NCBI GenBank assembly: GCA_000155435.1
Contig: DS990262.1
Span: 595,062-659,061, forward strand
Length of the DNA: 64,000 bases
Direction of reading: 5' to 3'
Source of the DNA: Clostridiales bacterium 1_7_47FAA
Lineage (GTDB): Bacteria > Bacillota > Clostridia > Lachnospirales > Lachnospiraceae
Shown here: positions 43,673 through 52,131 of the stretch, in pieces
How positions within the stretch are numbered: the stretch's first letter is position 1
Layout: each line of letters starts with the position of its first letter
The notes under the pieces: model-generated
Told to the model about the DNA's origin: nothing
The model's input: the letters and a program-made list of their open reading frames with translations, nothing else
The model's database searches: none
Position numbers and translations under genes: made by a program

Positions 43673-45091
43673 ATGAAAAGAAAGTTGTATTCGACGGCAA
43701 CAGCATTGATGCTTGTATTGTCAATGACAGCCTGCTCTGCCGGCAAGGGGGCGTCTGCTTCATCCGCGCCTGCAGATACCTCGAAATCAGGGACCGAGGC
43801 CCAGGATACTGCCGCTCAAGAGAGCACGGAAGCCTCCGCGGATGCTTCAACCATGGAGGGCTGGGGCAAGCTGATGAAGGAACAGTATGATGGTACCAGG
43901 ATTGTTGTATCCATGGCATCCCATCCATCAACCGAAGCCTTCCAGACAATGGCTGGGGAATTTACTGATTTAACAGGTATTCAGGTGGAGTGGGATGTGG
44001 TGGAGCAGACCTATCTTAAGAACAAACAGCTTCTGGACTTCCAGGGTGCGCACAGCTATGATGTCTTCATGGTTGACAGTTTCTGGAATGCGGAATATGG
44101 AGCTAAGAACGTGGTCCAGCCCCTTGATGATTATATGAATGACCCTCAGAAAACACCGGAATGGTATGACAAAGCCGACCTGATTCCTGCCTACTGCGAC
44201 CTGGGCCAATACAAAGGGGAAACCATCGGCATTCCCATAGCAGGCGAAACCAGGTTCCTCGCCTACCGGACGGACCTGTTTGAGAAATACGGCAAGGAGC
44301 CGCCTAAAACCATGGATGAATTCCTGGAACTGGCAAGATTCTTTAATGGCAAAGAGGATGGTCTGTATGGGGTTGCCCTGAGGGCACAGAGAGGAATCCA
44401 CTTTGCGTCCGGATGGCTGACCACCATGTATGCATTCTGTGACGGCATGATGGACCAGAAAACACTGGAGCCTAAAATTAACGACCCAGGAGTGGTGGAA
44501 TCCCTGCAATGGTATCTTGACATGCTGGAGTGCGCACCGCCAGATGTTTCGACTTATACACATGAGGAAGCCCTTGGGGCATTTATGTCAGGCAAGACAG
44601 CCATGTGGCTGGATGCAACCGCAATTGCTTCTGCAATTACGGATCCGCAGAAGTCAAAGGTTTACGACAAGGTAGCATTTGCAGCACCGCCCGATGGACC
44701 GGCAGGAGAGTCGGCAGCCCTGGCAGACTGGAACATTTCCATACCCAACGGCGCCAAGAACCCGGATGCGGCATGGGCGTTCATGATGTATATGACAAGC
44801 CGTGAGAAGAGTCTGGAATACGTAAAGAACGGCGGCGCTGCAACCAGGTATTCCGTATATGAGAACGAAGAGCTGATAAAGGAGAATCCGTCCTATCCGG
44901 CACAGCTGGCAGCACTGGAGAAGGCCAACGGCCTTGTTAAGAGGGGCCTTCAGTGGACACCGCCCCACGAGCAGATTAACCAGATGCTGGATATAATGGG
45001 AAGCTATGCATCACGTGCACAGGCAGGCGAGATGACGGCGCAGGAAGCCTGCGACAAAGCCCAGGCCGACGTACTGGATTTACTGAAATAG
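43673..45091 (+). CDS. ABC sugar transporter substrate-binding lipoprotein
   Basis: 472 residues. A lipoprotein signal (MKRKLYSTATALMLVLSMTACS) puts the lipid-anchored cysteine at residue 21, followed by a Ser/Ala/Thr-rich tether of about 40 residues. The rest is a family 1 extracellular binding protein (DFQGAHSYDVFMVDSFW, IPIAGETRFLAYRTDLFEKYG, AMWLDATAIASA, DWNISIPNGAKNPDAAW). It captures the sugar outside the membrane for the two permeases. AAGGAGG precedes ATG 43673. It is the last gene of the ROK operon; no clear terminator was seen before the riboswitch promoter at 45113. Confidence 0.93.
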   Translation: MKRKLYSTATALMLVLSMTACSAGKGASASSAPADTSKSGTEAQDTAAQESTEASADASTMEGWGKLMKEQYDGTRIVVSMASHPSTEAFQTMAGEFTDLTGIQVEWDVVEQTYLKNKQLLDFQGAHSYDVFMVDSFWNAEYGAKNVVQPLDDYMNDPQKTPEWYDKADLIPAYCDLGQYKGETIGIPIAGETRFLAYRTDLFEKYGKEPPKTMDEFLELARFFNGKEDGLYGVALRAQRGIHFASGWLTTMYAFCDGMMDQKTLEPKINDPGVVESLQWYLDMLECAPPDVSTYTHEEALGAFMSGKTAMWLDATAIASAITDPQKSKVYDKVAFAAPPDGPAGESAALADWNISIPNGAKNPDAAWAFMMYMTSREKSLEYVKNGGAATRYSVYENEELIKENPSYPAQLAALEKANGLVKRGLQWTPPHEQINQMLDIMGSYASRAQAGEMTAQEACDKAQADVLDLLK

Positions 45092-45112
45092 CAAAAATTT
45101 TCCGCTTTCCCC

Positions 45113-45141
45113 TTGACATTTATTCAAAAAAGGGATAAACT
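45113..45141 (+). promoter_or_regulatory. Promoter of the riboswitch-P-type ATPase transcript
   Basis: TTGACA (perfect -35), 17-nt spacer, TAAACT. Transcription would start about 25 nt before the riboswitch core. Confidence 0.85.
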
Positions 45142-45171
45142 CATTAAAACTTCATAAGCAAGGCAACACAG

Positions 45172-45262
45172 CTAAAGAGGGAGTAGTTTAAATATATTGT
45201 CAACAACCTCGGTTCTGCACGGAACCTGGCAATATATGCCGATACGGTTACAAGACTTTTAT
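45172..45262 (+). ncRNA. yybP-ykoY-type manganese riboswitch aptamer
   Basis: The conserved opening AGAGGGAGTAG, the internal GTCAACA, a small hairpin (CGGTTC-N5-GAACCTG) and the closing CAAGACTTTTATG follow the yybP-ykoY consensus in order and spacing. This class binds Mn2+ and usually turns expression on; P-type ATPases are among its known targets. The 3' closing strand (CAAGACTT) overlaps the 5' arm of the terminator at 45253, giving a simple either/or switch. Confidence 0.78.
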
Positions 45263-45319
45263 GCGTGGCTTGCAGATATGTTACATATTCTGGCAAGCCA
45301 TCCATGGAAGTCTTTTTTT
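45253..45319 (+). terminator. Riboswitch-controlled terminator
   Basis: A long hairpin: AGACTT / AAGTCT at the base, then TGGCTTGC / GCAAGCCA, then ATAT / ATAT, followed by TTTTTTT. Its 5' base is also the 3' strand of the aptamer, so ligand-bound aptamer should prevent termination. Confidence 0.85.
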
Positions 45320-45408
45320 ATGCAGAAGACCAAAGGGTATTTGGGAACCACTCATCCTGAAGCACCCGTGGATGGCGCCGGAGATGTACTGAATAAGGAG
45401 GAAAGCAT

Positions 45409-48018
45409 ATGAAAGAATGGTATCAACAGACAAAGGAAGAGCTACTGGAGCATTTTCATGTAACGGAACATGGGCTGTCCGGTGAGGAGGCCGGGAAGCG
45501 GCTGGCTGAGAAAGGGGAAAATGTCCTTAAGGAGGGTAAGCGCAAAAGCACCCTTCAGGTGTTTTTTGAGCAGTTCTGCGACCTTTTGGTGGTAATCCTG
45601 ATCATTGCCGCACTTATATCCATGGTAAGCGGCAATGTGGAAAGCACCATCGTGATCATCGCCGTTATCGTACTTAATGCAATCCTGGGAACCGTGCAGC
45701 ATGCAAAAGCGGAGAAATCCCTGGACAGCCTTAAATCCCTGTCTTCGCCCAGCGCCAAGGTGATGAGGGACGGACATAAGATTGAGGTTCCATCGGCGCA
45801 GGTGGTTCCGGGCGACATCCTGTACCTGGAGGCCGGGGACCTGGTGGTTGCTGACGGAAGGATACTGGAAAATTATTCCCTGCAGGTCAACGAAAGCTCC
45901 CTTACAGGGGAATCCACCAATGTGGATAAAAGCGACGGCCTGATCCATGATGACTGCGCCCTGGCAGACCGGGCCAATATGGTATATTCCAGCGGCCTTG
46001 TGACCTACGGAAGGGCTGTGGTGATGGTGACATCCACTGGAATGGAAACGGAAATCGGTAAGATAGCAGCCCTCATGAACGCCACGAAGGAGAAAAAAAC
46101 CCCGCTGCAGATCAGCCTGGACCAGTTCGGCAGCCGTCTGGCCATGGCCATCATGGTAATCTGCGCGGTTGTGTTCCTGCTGAGCCTGTACCGCGATATG
46201 CCAATCCTGGATTCACTGATGTTTGCGGTTGCACTGGCAGTTGCGGCAATCCCTGAGGCGCTCAGTTCCATCGTAACCATTGTCCAGGCAATGGGAACGC
46301 AGAAAATGGCAAGGGAACATGCCATCATCAAAGAGCTGAAGGCAGTGGAAAGCCTGGGCTGTGTATCAGTCATCTGTTCCGACAAGACAGGTACCTTAAC
46401 CCAGAATAAGATGACGGTTCAGAATATCTATGTTAATAATGAAACCATTTCCATCGACCGTCTGGACCTATGCAACCAGCTCCACCGTTACCTGCTCTAT
46501 GACGCCATCCTGACTAATGATTCGTCCATTGTGGACGGAAAGGGAATCGGCGACCCGACAGAGTTTGCATTGGTGGAAATGGGGCGCAAGGCCACTGTGG
46601 ATGAAAACCTCCTCAGGGAACTGATGCCCCGTCTGGAAGAAATTCCCTTTGATTCAGACCGTAAACTGATGAGTACAAAATACGAACTTCACGATGTGCC
46701 CACCGTACTGACAAAGGGCGCCCTGGACGTGCTTTTGGACCGCACGGTGAATATCAGGCTGGAAGATGGAATCAGGGAAATCACCCAGGAGGATAAGGAT
46801 GCAATCCTTCAGAAGAACCTGGAATTTTCCCAGGAAGGGCTTCGCGTCCTGGCATTTGGATACAAGGAAGTGGCGGAGGATTATACGCTGTCACTGGACA
46901 ATGAAAATGGATTCACGTTCCTGGGCCTTATCTCCATGATGGACCCGCCAAGGGAGGAATCCAAGGCAGCGGTAGCCGATGCAAAGAGGGCCGGAATCAA
47001 ACCGGTGATGATTACAGGCGACCATAAGATTACTGCAACTGCCATTGCAAAGCAGATCGGTATTTTTGAAGAAGGCGATATTGCCATGACGGGCCGTGAG
47101 CTGGATGCCATGACAGAAGAGGAGCTGGATAAGGATATCACCAGCATATCCGTATACGCCAGGGTGTCGCCTGAGAATAAGATCCGTATCGTGGATGCAT
47201 GGCAGAGAAGAGGTTCCATCACAGCCATGACAGGCGACGGCGTCAATGACGCGCCTGCACTTAAGAAGGCGGACATCGGTGTTGCCATGGGTATCACGGG
47301 AACCGAGGTTTCCAAGGACGCGGCGGCCATGATCCTGACGGATGACAACTTTGCAACCATCATCAAGGCAGTCGCCAATGGCCGGAATGTATACCGTAAC
47401 ATCAAGAACGCGATTAAGTTCCTGCTTTCCGGCAACATGGCGGGAATCCTGTCCGTGCTGTACACTTCCGTGGCGGCCCTGCCGGTGCCGTTTGCCCCGG
47501 TCCATCTGCTGTTCATCAACCTGCTGACCGATTCCCTGCCAGCCATTGCCATAGGAATGGAGCCGGCTGAAAAGGATTTACTGTCAGAAAAGCCAAGGGA
47601 TCCAAAGACAGGAATCCTTACAAAAGACTTCATGCTGACCATCCTCACCCAGGGCGGCATCATTGCAGTCTGTACCATGATTGCCTTCCATATGGGACTG
47701 GGGAGTGGAAATGCAGGCATAGCCAGCACCATGGCCTTCTCCACCCTGACCCTTGCAAGGCTGTTCCACGGCTTCAACTGCAGAAGCAGGCACAACATCT
47801 TCAAGTTAGGCTTTTCCAGCAACTGGTACAGCCTGGGCGCCTTTGCCGCCGGAGTCTGTCTGCTGGGCCTTGTAATGTTCGTACCATTTTTACAGAAACT
47901 ATTTTCCGTCACCCCCCTGACCCCATCCCAGATCGGAAGCGTCTGCCTGCTTGCAGTAATCCCGACCATCCTGATCCAAGCCTCCAAAATCTTAAGAGAT
48001 TTTAGGCATAGGAATTAA
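45409..48018 (+). CDS. P-type cation-transporting ATPase (Ca2+/Mn2+ export type)
   Basis: 869 residues, P2A-type layout. The phosphorylated Asp325 is in CSDKTGTLTQNKMT; the actuator loop is SLTGESTNVDKSD; the nucleotide-binding KGALDVLLDR and hinge MTGDGVNDAPALKKADIGVAMG are intact. About ten membrane helices are predicted, with an ion-site PEAL in helix 4 (VAAIPEALSSIV). It uses ATP to move Ca2+ or Mn2+ out of the cytosol. A yybP-ykoY-type element and a terminator in the leader argue for Mn2+ export, as with other Mn-riboswitch-controlled P-type ATPases. AGGAGG lies before ATG 45409. Confidence 0.95.
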   Translation: MKEWYQQTKEELLEHFHVTEHGLSGEEAGKRLAEKGENVLKEGKRKSTLQVFFEQFCDLLVVILIIAALISMVSGNVESTIVIIAVIVLNAILGTVQHAKAEKSLDSLKSLSSPSAKVMRDGHKIEVPSAQVVPGDILYLEAGDLVVADGRILENYSLQVNESSLTGESTNVDKSDGLIHDDCALADRANMVYSSGLVTYGRAVVMVTSTGMETEIGKIAALMNATKEKKTPLQISLDQFGSRLAMAIMVICAVVFLLSLYRDMPILDSLMFAVALAVAAIPEALSSIVTIVQAMGTQKMAREHAIIKELKAVESLGCVSVICSDKTGTLTQNKMTVQNIYVNNETISIDRLDLCNQLHRYLLYDAILTNDSSIVDGKGIGDPTEFALVEMGRKATVDENLLRELMPRLEEIPFDSDRKLMSTKYELHDVPTVLTKGALDVLLDRTVNIRLEDGIREITQEDKDAILQKNLEFSQEGLRVLAFGYKEVAEDYTLSLDNENGFTFLGLISMMDPPREESKAAVADAKRAGIKPVMITGDHKITATAIAKQIGIFEEGDIAMTGRELDAMTEEELDKDITSISVYARVSPENKIRIVDAWQRRGSITAMTGDGVNDAPALKKADIGVAMGITGTEVSKDAAAMILTDDNFATIIKAVANGRNVYRNIKNAIKFLLSGNMAGILSVLYTSVAALPVPFAPVHLLFINLLTDSLPAIAIGMEPAEKDLLSEKPRDPKTGILTKDFMLTILTQGGIIAVCTMIAFHMGLGSGNAGIASTMAFSTLTLARLFHGFNCRSRHNIFKLGFSSNWYSLGAFAAGVCLLGLVMFVPFLQKLFSVTPLTPSQIGSVCLLAVIPTILIQASKILRDFRHRN

Positions 48019-48028
48019 CTGGGAAGTG

Positions 48029-48037
48029 TGGTATAAT
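48029..48037 (+). promoter_or_regulatory. Extended -10 promoter before the cytidylate-kinase-like gene
   Basis: TGGTATAAT (TGN-TATAAT) soon after the ATPase stop. No good -35 is seen, and the gene start is 470 nt away, so the leader would be long. Confidence 0.5.
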
Positions 48038-48225
48038 GTCCACGTAGGCAATGAGCAGTGCACAAAAAGAGAAACAGGAAATCCCGTTGTGCTTGCACAT
48101 AAGGAATTTTCTGATTCGCTTTTTGTATAGGGCGAAGCCCGTGAGCGAAATGGAGCGCAGCGGAATTGAGCGCGCACTGCGGACCCGGCCCCCGCGCCAC
48201 ACCCAGCGGCCGCGGCATCCCGGGT

Positions 48226-48420
48226 TAGCGCGCATCCCAGCTCCATCGGATGTCCAGGCCCCCGTGCATCCCAGCTCCACCGGATGTCCCGGCCAGCGTG
48301 CATCCCAGCCCCACCGGATGTCCAGGCCCCCCGTGCATCCCAATTCCACCGGATGTCCCAGGATAGCGCGCATCCAAGCTCCACCGTGCATCCCGGCCCC
48401 TGTGCCCCAGCTTCACCGCA
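48226..48420. repeat. GC-rich imperfect tandem repeat (about 31-34 bp units)
   Basis: About five units of GCATCCCAGCTCCACCGGAT plus GTCC and a GC-rich joiner, decaying toward the right. It lies in the 490-bp gap between the P-type ATPase and the cytidylate-kinase-like gene. Apart from this and the -10 at 48032, no gene is convincing there. Confidence 0.8.
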
Positions 48421-48505
48421 CACCCCGGCCCCATCCCCTCACCCCATCGCCATTACCTACAAGCCACACAACAACCAACCATCCAACAGAAAGGGGCGGT
48501 GCTAT

Positions 48506-49108
48506 ATGGATAAGGTCATTACAATAAGCCGTGAATTCGGAAGCGGAGGCCGTGAACTGGGAGTAAAGCTGGCTGATAAGCTGGGGATTCCCTTTTATGA
48601 CAAGGAACTGATTTCCATGGCAGCAGACGATATCAATATTGCAGAGGATGCATTCCAGCATTATGACGAGCATATCGTTGTGCACGATCCCCTGGACAGG
48701 CAGTTCTACCACGCATTTTCAGAAGTGTACCAGATACCCATGTCCGATCAGATATTTGTAGCCCAGTCCAATGTAATCCGCAGGCTGGCATCCCACGGAC
48801 CCTGCATCATAGTGGGGCGCTGCGCGGATATGATACTGACCGACAGCCTGAACCTGTTCATCTATGCCAAAATGAAAGACAGGATCAAGCGCATGCTGGA
48901 GCTGGAATCAGAAGCTGAGTCAGACGGGAAAGAGATGGAGCGCCGTATACGTGAAGTAGACCGCAAGCGGAAAGAATACTACCAGTACTACACCGGCAAC
49001 ACATGGGGAAGGGCCCAGAACTACCACCTGTGCCTGGACAGCGGCCCGGTTGGCGTAGAAGGCTGCCTGAGGGCGGTACTGGCTTATCTCGGAGAAGAGA
49101 CACAATAG
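48506..49108 (+). CDS. Cytidylate kinase-like family protein
   Basis: 200 residues. The N-terminal P-loop is atypical (ISREFGSGGRELGVKLADKLG) and characteristic of the cytidylate kinase-like family (DUF-type CMP kinase relatives), followed by IPFYDKELI and the CIIVGRCADMIL strand. The Cmk P-loop GPSGAGKS is not present in standard form, so phosphoryl transfer to CMP is not assured. Members are common in Lachnospiraceae and of unknown role. ATG 48506 follows AAAGGGGCGG. The open frame continues far upstream through the GC-rich repeat, but that part is proline-rich and unlike the family. Confidence 0.85.
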   Translation: MDKVITISREFGSGGRELGVKLADKLGIPFYDKELISMAADDINIAEDAFQHYDEHIVVHDPLDRQFYHAFSEVYQIPMSDQIFVAQSNVIRRLASHGPCIIVGRCADMILTDSLNLFIYAKMKDRIKRMLELESEAESDGKEMERRIREVDRKRKEYYQYYTGNTWGRAQNYHLCLDSGPVGVEGCLRAVLAYLGEETQ

Positions 49109-49161
49109 CAGGTATAGCAATATACCAGCCATATAAATCATGCATAACCCACAGAATAATT

Positions 49162-49225
49162 ATGGACAGAACCCAAGGCCATGGAAACAGGCCGTCATGC
49201 AGGAATGCAGGGTTCTGTCCATTTT
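49162..49225 (+). terminator. Hairpin terminator after the cytidylate-kinase-like gene
   Basis: A 13-bp perfect stem (ATGGACAGAACCC and complement) around a 35-nt loop, followed by TTTAAT. Confidence 0.65.
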
Positions 49226-49267
49226 AATACCACAGCCAAAGGATACGCCCACACAGGACATTCCTGC

Positions 49268-49296
49268 TTGTAACCAGGCCCGGGGCATAGTATAAT
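49268..49296 (+). promoter_or_regulatory. Promoter of guaA
   Basis: TTGTAA, 17-nt spacer, TATAAT, about 45 nt before the start codon. Confidence 0.82.
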
Positions 49297-49339
49297 GAAG
49301 AAAATAAAAAAATAATACAAATGAACTAGGAGGCAAACG

Positions 49340-50638
49340 ATGAAACAGGATATGATAGTGATTCTGGACCTGGGAAGTTCTGAGAACACCAAGCTGGCCA
49401 GGGACATCAGGGAAATGGGTGTTTACAGCGAGATTTATCCCCATGATATTACTGCGGAGGAACTTAAGGCGCTGCCCAATGTAAAGGGTGTCATCATCAA
49501 CGGCGGCCCCAATCATGTGGTGGATGGCGTTGCCATTGACGTGCTGCCTGAGATTTATGAGGCTGGTTTTCCTGTGATGGCGGCAGACCATGCACCTGCG
49601 GCATGTGGGTGTTCCATCAGCGGCTGGGATGGGGATGGGGCCCAGGTACTCCGTTCCTTTGTCTTTGATACATGCGGCGCCCAGGCCAACTGGAATATGA
49701 AGAACTTCATATCTGACCAGGTAGAACTGATCCGTGAACAGGTAGGGGACAGGAAGGTGCTTCTGGCCCTGTCAGGAGGCGTGGACAGTTCCGTTGTTGC
49801 GGCCCTTCTGATTAAGGCAATCGGCAGGCAGCTGACCTGTGTCCATGTGAATCACGGCCTTATGAGAAAAGGTGAATCTGAGAGCGTAATCGAAGTATTC
49901 AAAAACCAGATGGATGCCAACCTGGTATATGTGGATGCCGTGGAGCGTTTCCTTGGCAAACTGGAGGGCGTGGCTGACCCGGAGCAGAAGCGTAAGATCA
50001 TCGGCGCCGAGTTCATCCGCGTGTTTGAAGAAGAAGCACGGAAGCTGGAGGGAATCGACTTCCTGGCACAGGGAACCATTTACCCGGACATTGTTGAGAG
50101 CGGAACCAAGACAGCCAAGGTAGTCAAATCCCACCACAATGTAGGCGGGCTTCCCGAGGACCTGGACTTCACACTGGTTGAGCCGCTGAGACAGCTGTTT
50201 AAGGATGAGGTGCGGGCCTGCGGCCTGGAACTGGGGCTTCCTTATGACATGGTATACCGCCAGCCATTCCCCGGCCCTGGCCTGGGAGTACGCTGCCTTG
50301 GCGCTATCACAAGGGAACGTCTGGAAGCAGTCCGGGAATCCGATGCCATCCTGCGCGAGGAATTCGCCAATGCCGGATTGGACAAGAAGGTCTGGCAGTA
50401 TTTTACCATTGTGCCGGACTTTAAGTCAGTGGGCGTAAGGGACAATGCGCGCTGCTTTGACTACCCTGTGATTATCAGGGCCGTGAATACGGTGGATGCC
50501 ATGACAGCTACCATTGAGCGCATTGACTATGACGTGCTGCAGAAGATTACGGACAGGATTTTGAAGGAAGTTAAGAATGTGAACCGGGTATGCTATGATA
50601 TAAGCCCGAAGCCAACGGCTACGATTGAGTGGGAATAA
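49340..50638 (+). CDS. guaA: GMP synthase with truncated glutamine amidotransferase domain
   Basis: 432 residues, about 80-90 fewer than a normal GuaA. The ATP-pyrophosphatase domain is complete (LLALSGGVDSSV near residue 140, then the XMP-binding/dimer domain with QPFPGPGLGVRCLG and the C-terminal PTATIEWE). The N-terminal amidotransferase domain starts normally (IVILDLGSSENTKLARDIREMGVYSEI) and ends normally (VLRSFVFDTCG), but the segment between is cut: PVMAADHAPAACGC stands where GICYG normally places the nucleophilic Cys, and no catalytic His-Glu pair remains. It should therefore use free ammonia or another GATase subunit to make GMP from XMP. AGGAGG precedes ATG 49340. Its 3' end is the attachment site of the island. 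Confidence 0.93.
   Translation: MKQDMIVILDLGSSENTKLARDIREMGVYSEIYPHDITAEELKALPNVKGVIINGGPNHVVDGVAIDVLPEIYEAGFPVMAADHAPAACGCSISGWDGDGAQVLRSFVFDTCGAQANWNMKNFISDQVELIREQVGDRKVLLALSGGVDSSVVAALLIKAIGRQLTCVHVNHGLMRKGESESVIEVFKNQMDANLVYVDAVERFLGKLEGVADPEQKRKIIGAEFIRVFEEEARKLEGIDFLAQGTIYPDIVESGTKTAKVVKSHHNVGGLPEDLDFTLVEPLRQLFKDEVRACGLELGLPYDMVYRQPFPGPGLGVRCLGAITRERLEAVRESDAILREEFANAGLDKKVWQYFTIVPDFKSVGVRDNARCFDYPVIIRAVNTVDAMTATIERIDYDVLQKITDRILKEVKNVNRVCYDISPKPTATIEWE
50627..50638. repeat. attL core (direct repeat copy 1)
   Basis: GAGTGGGAATAA, the last codons and stop of guaA, repeated exactly at 58887. The similarity extends to the right (AAATAAGT-N-TTT, CCCGGAA) at both copies. Confidence 0.82.
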
Positions 50639-50658
50639 CTAAATAAGTGTTTCTGAGT

Positions 50659-50699
50659 CCCGGAAGACCTTGATATTACAGGGTTTTCCGGGATTTTTG
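50659..50699 (+). terminator. Terminator at the left end of the island (serves guaA)
   Basis: CCCGGAA / TTCCGGG stem with an inner CC/GG, followed by ATTTTTGT. A related 5' arm (CCCGGAAAGCC) remains just right of attR at 58918. Confidence 0.75.
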
Positions 50700-50710
50700 T
50701 ATTTTACTGG

Positions 50711-51643
50711 CTACAAATTGGCTACTTCAGTCTGCTTGGTCGGGAATAGGTGGCTGTATACCTCCGTGGTTGTGGACACCCTTTCATGACAAAGGCGCTC
50801 GGCTACCAGAAGTGGCGAGCATCCCATATCAATCAGCAGGCTGGTGTGGCTGTGACGAATATCGTGAACTCTATTCTTCTTGACTCCGGACTTTTTGCAA
50901 GCCTTATTCATGTCTTTGTACAGCTTGGTTTTGTAATAAGGAAACAGTCGGTCATCGGGTTTTAAGCCATATACCTGTTCCATGTAGTCTGCCAGGCACT
51001 TCTTGATAACTTCCGGCATCACGACAGTTCGATTGCCTTTGTGGGTCTTGGGGGAGGTAATGTAGTCCTCGCCATCTACACACTGGTAGTTCTTCTCAAT
51101 ACGGATGATGGAACGTTCAAAGTCTATATCCAATGGCGTCAATGCCAACATCTCGCCCTCATGAATACCCGTGAAGTAGAGTAGCATGAACATGGTGTAG
51201 CTTTCGGGTGCTTCTTTCAGGGCGACGATGAACTTGTTGAATTCTTCCGGTGTCCAAAATTCTTTGGGCGTTGCGCTCTTCTTACTCATGCTTCCTGCCA
51301 GATGACAGGGATTTTCAGGAAGGTGGTAAAACTTTACCGCATAGTTGAAGATTGACGTTAGCTGGTTATTGATGGTTTTCAGATAAGTTTCGGAGTAACC
51401 CTTTCCTTTCTCATCCTTTAATGCCATCAACTCGTTTTGCCACTTGCGAACATCTGTAGGTTTGATTTCGCTCAGGGGCAGTTTCACGAAATAGGGTGTA
51501 ATCTTGCTATCAATCAGGAAGCGTTTGTTAGCCTGCGTCGTCTTTTTTAGACGGCTACACGCATCGCTCTGATAGATTTCGATGAAATCAACGAACAACA
51601 TACCAACGCTGCCATTTGACTTCTTTAATAAATCACGTTCCCA
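50711..51643 (-). pseudogene. Tyrosine recombinase/integrase, N-terminally truncated and catalytically altered
   Basis: The frame encodes a SAM-like core-binding domain (about residues 1-100) and a catalytic domain similar to integrases of Firmicute conjugative elements, of which a typical length is about 390-400 residues. The N-terminal arm-binding domain is absent: the open frame starts after a TGA at 51644 with WERDLLKKSNGS, a segment normally internal. The usual catalytic motif TGxRxGE reads TGIHEGE, so the first active-site Arg is replaced by His (CAT, one G-to-A change from CGT). The HDIRHSH box and YSHLFP tyrosine are intact. A first Met is at 51601. The enzyme is almost certainly inactive. 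It adjoins attL, as integrases of guaA islands do. Confidence 0.88.
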
Positions 51644-52017
51644 TCAAGCCCCTGCCGCTTACTTCTAAGGTGGCTATAGAGCGTGAGGACTATCAAACTC
51701 TGGTGACAGCCGCACAGAAATATGTGGTGCAGGAAAAACAGGAAGGAAAGCTGAAAAAGTTTCTTAAAGATGCCAAGAAAACCATAGCTGATCTGAAGGT
51801 AAAAATCGAATCACTGGTAACGGAATTATCTGCGGTAAAAGCAGAATTGGATCAATATAAATCCGTCCGTGGTTGGCTTCGTATGGCGAATCTGGAGCAG
51901 GAGAATAATCTGCTCCATAGTAGGCTTCACACCTATGAGGATGTGATTTCCCGTAACAATCTGTGGTCATATTATTCTAAGAGCCGAGAGAAAAATGCTA
52001 CAAAGGAAGATATTTGA
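51616..52017 (+). pseudogene. Mobilization/recombination (Mob/Pre) relaxase, C-terminal fragment
   Basis: About 130 codons encoding a charged coiled coil (EKQEGKLKKFLKDAKKTIADLKVKIESLVTEL is split by heptads) resembling the C-terminal region of MobV/Pre-type relaxases found on Firmicute mobilizable elements. The catalytic N-terminal domain with its metal-binding histidines is missing. No ribosome site precedes the TTG at 51616. It faces away from the truncated integrase, and the two broken ends meet near 51640, suggesting one deletion that fused them. Confidence 0.6.
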
Positions 52018-52051
52018 TAACTTTGAGATGTCGATTTCTTATAGTGCCTAA

Positions 52052-52120
52052 CCATCGCAGGTAAAATCACTTGCAAAAATGAGATAGAGATGTTATATAT
52101 ATGATATATACCTGCGGTGG
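52052..52120 (+). promoter_or_regulatory. Promoter and inverted operator half-sites of the XRE-methyltransferase operon
   Basis: Promoter TTGCAA (52071), 17-nt spacer, TATATA (52094). It is flanked by an inverted pair CCATCGCAGGTA (52052-52063) and TACCTGCGGTGG (52109-52120), matching at 11 of 12 positions. The second site abuts the ribosome site. The arrangement suggests autoregulation by the XRE protein or by the methyltransferase. Confidence 0.7.
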
Positions 52121-52131
52121 AGGTGCTATAA

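Noticed and set aside
45197-45412. Short + strand open frame before the P-type ATPase
   Set aside because: It lies across the riboswitch and terminator, has no ribosome site and resembles no protein.
46881-47987. Long antisense open frame within the P-type ATPase gene
   Set aside because: It is a shadow of a GC-rich coding strand with low-complexity translation; no promoter or ribosome site.
48051-48527. Proline-rich open frame upstream of the cytidylate-kinase-like gene
   Set aside because: It is produced by GC-rich tandem repeats; no ribosome site or homology is apparent.
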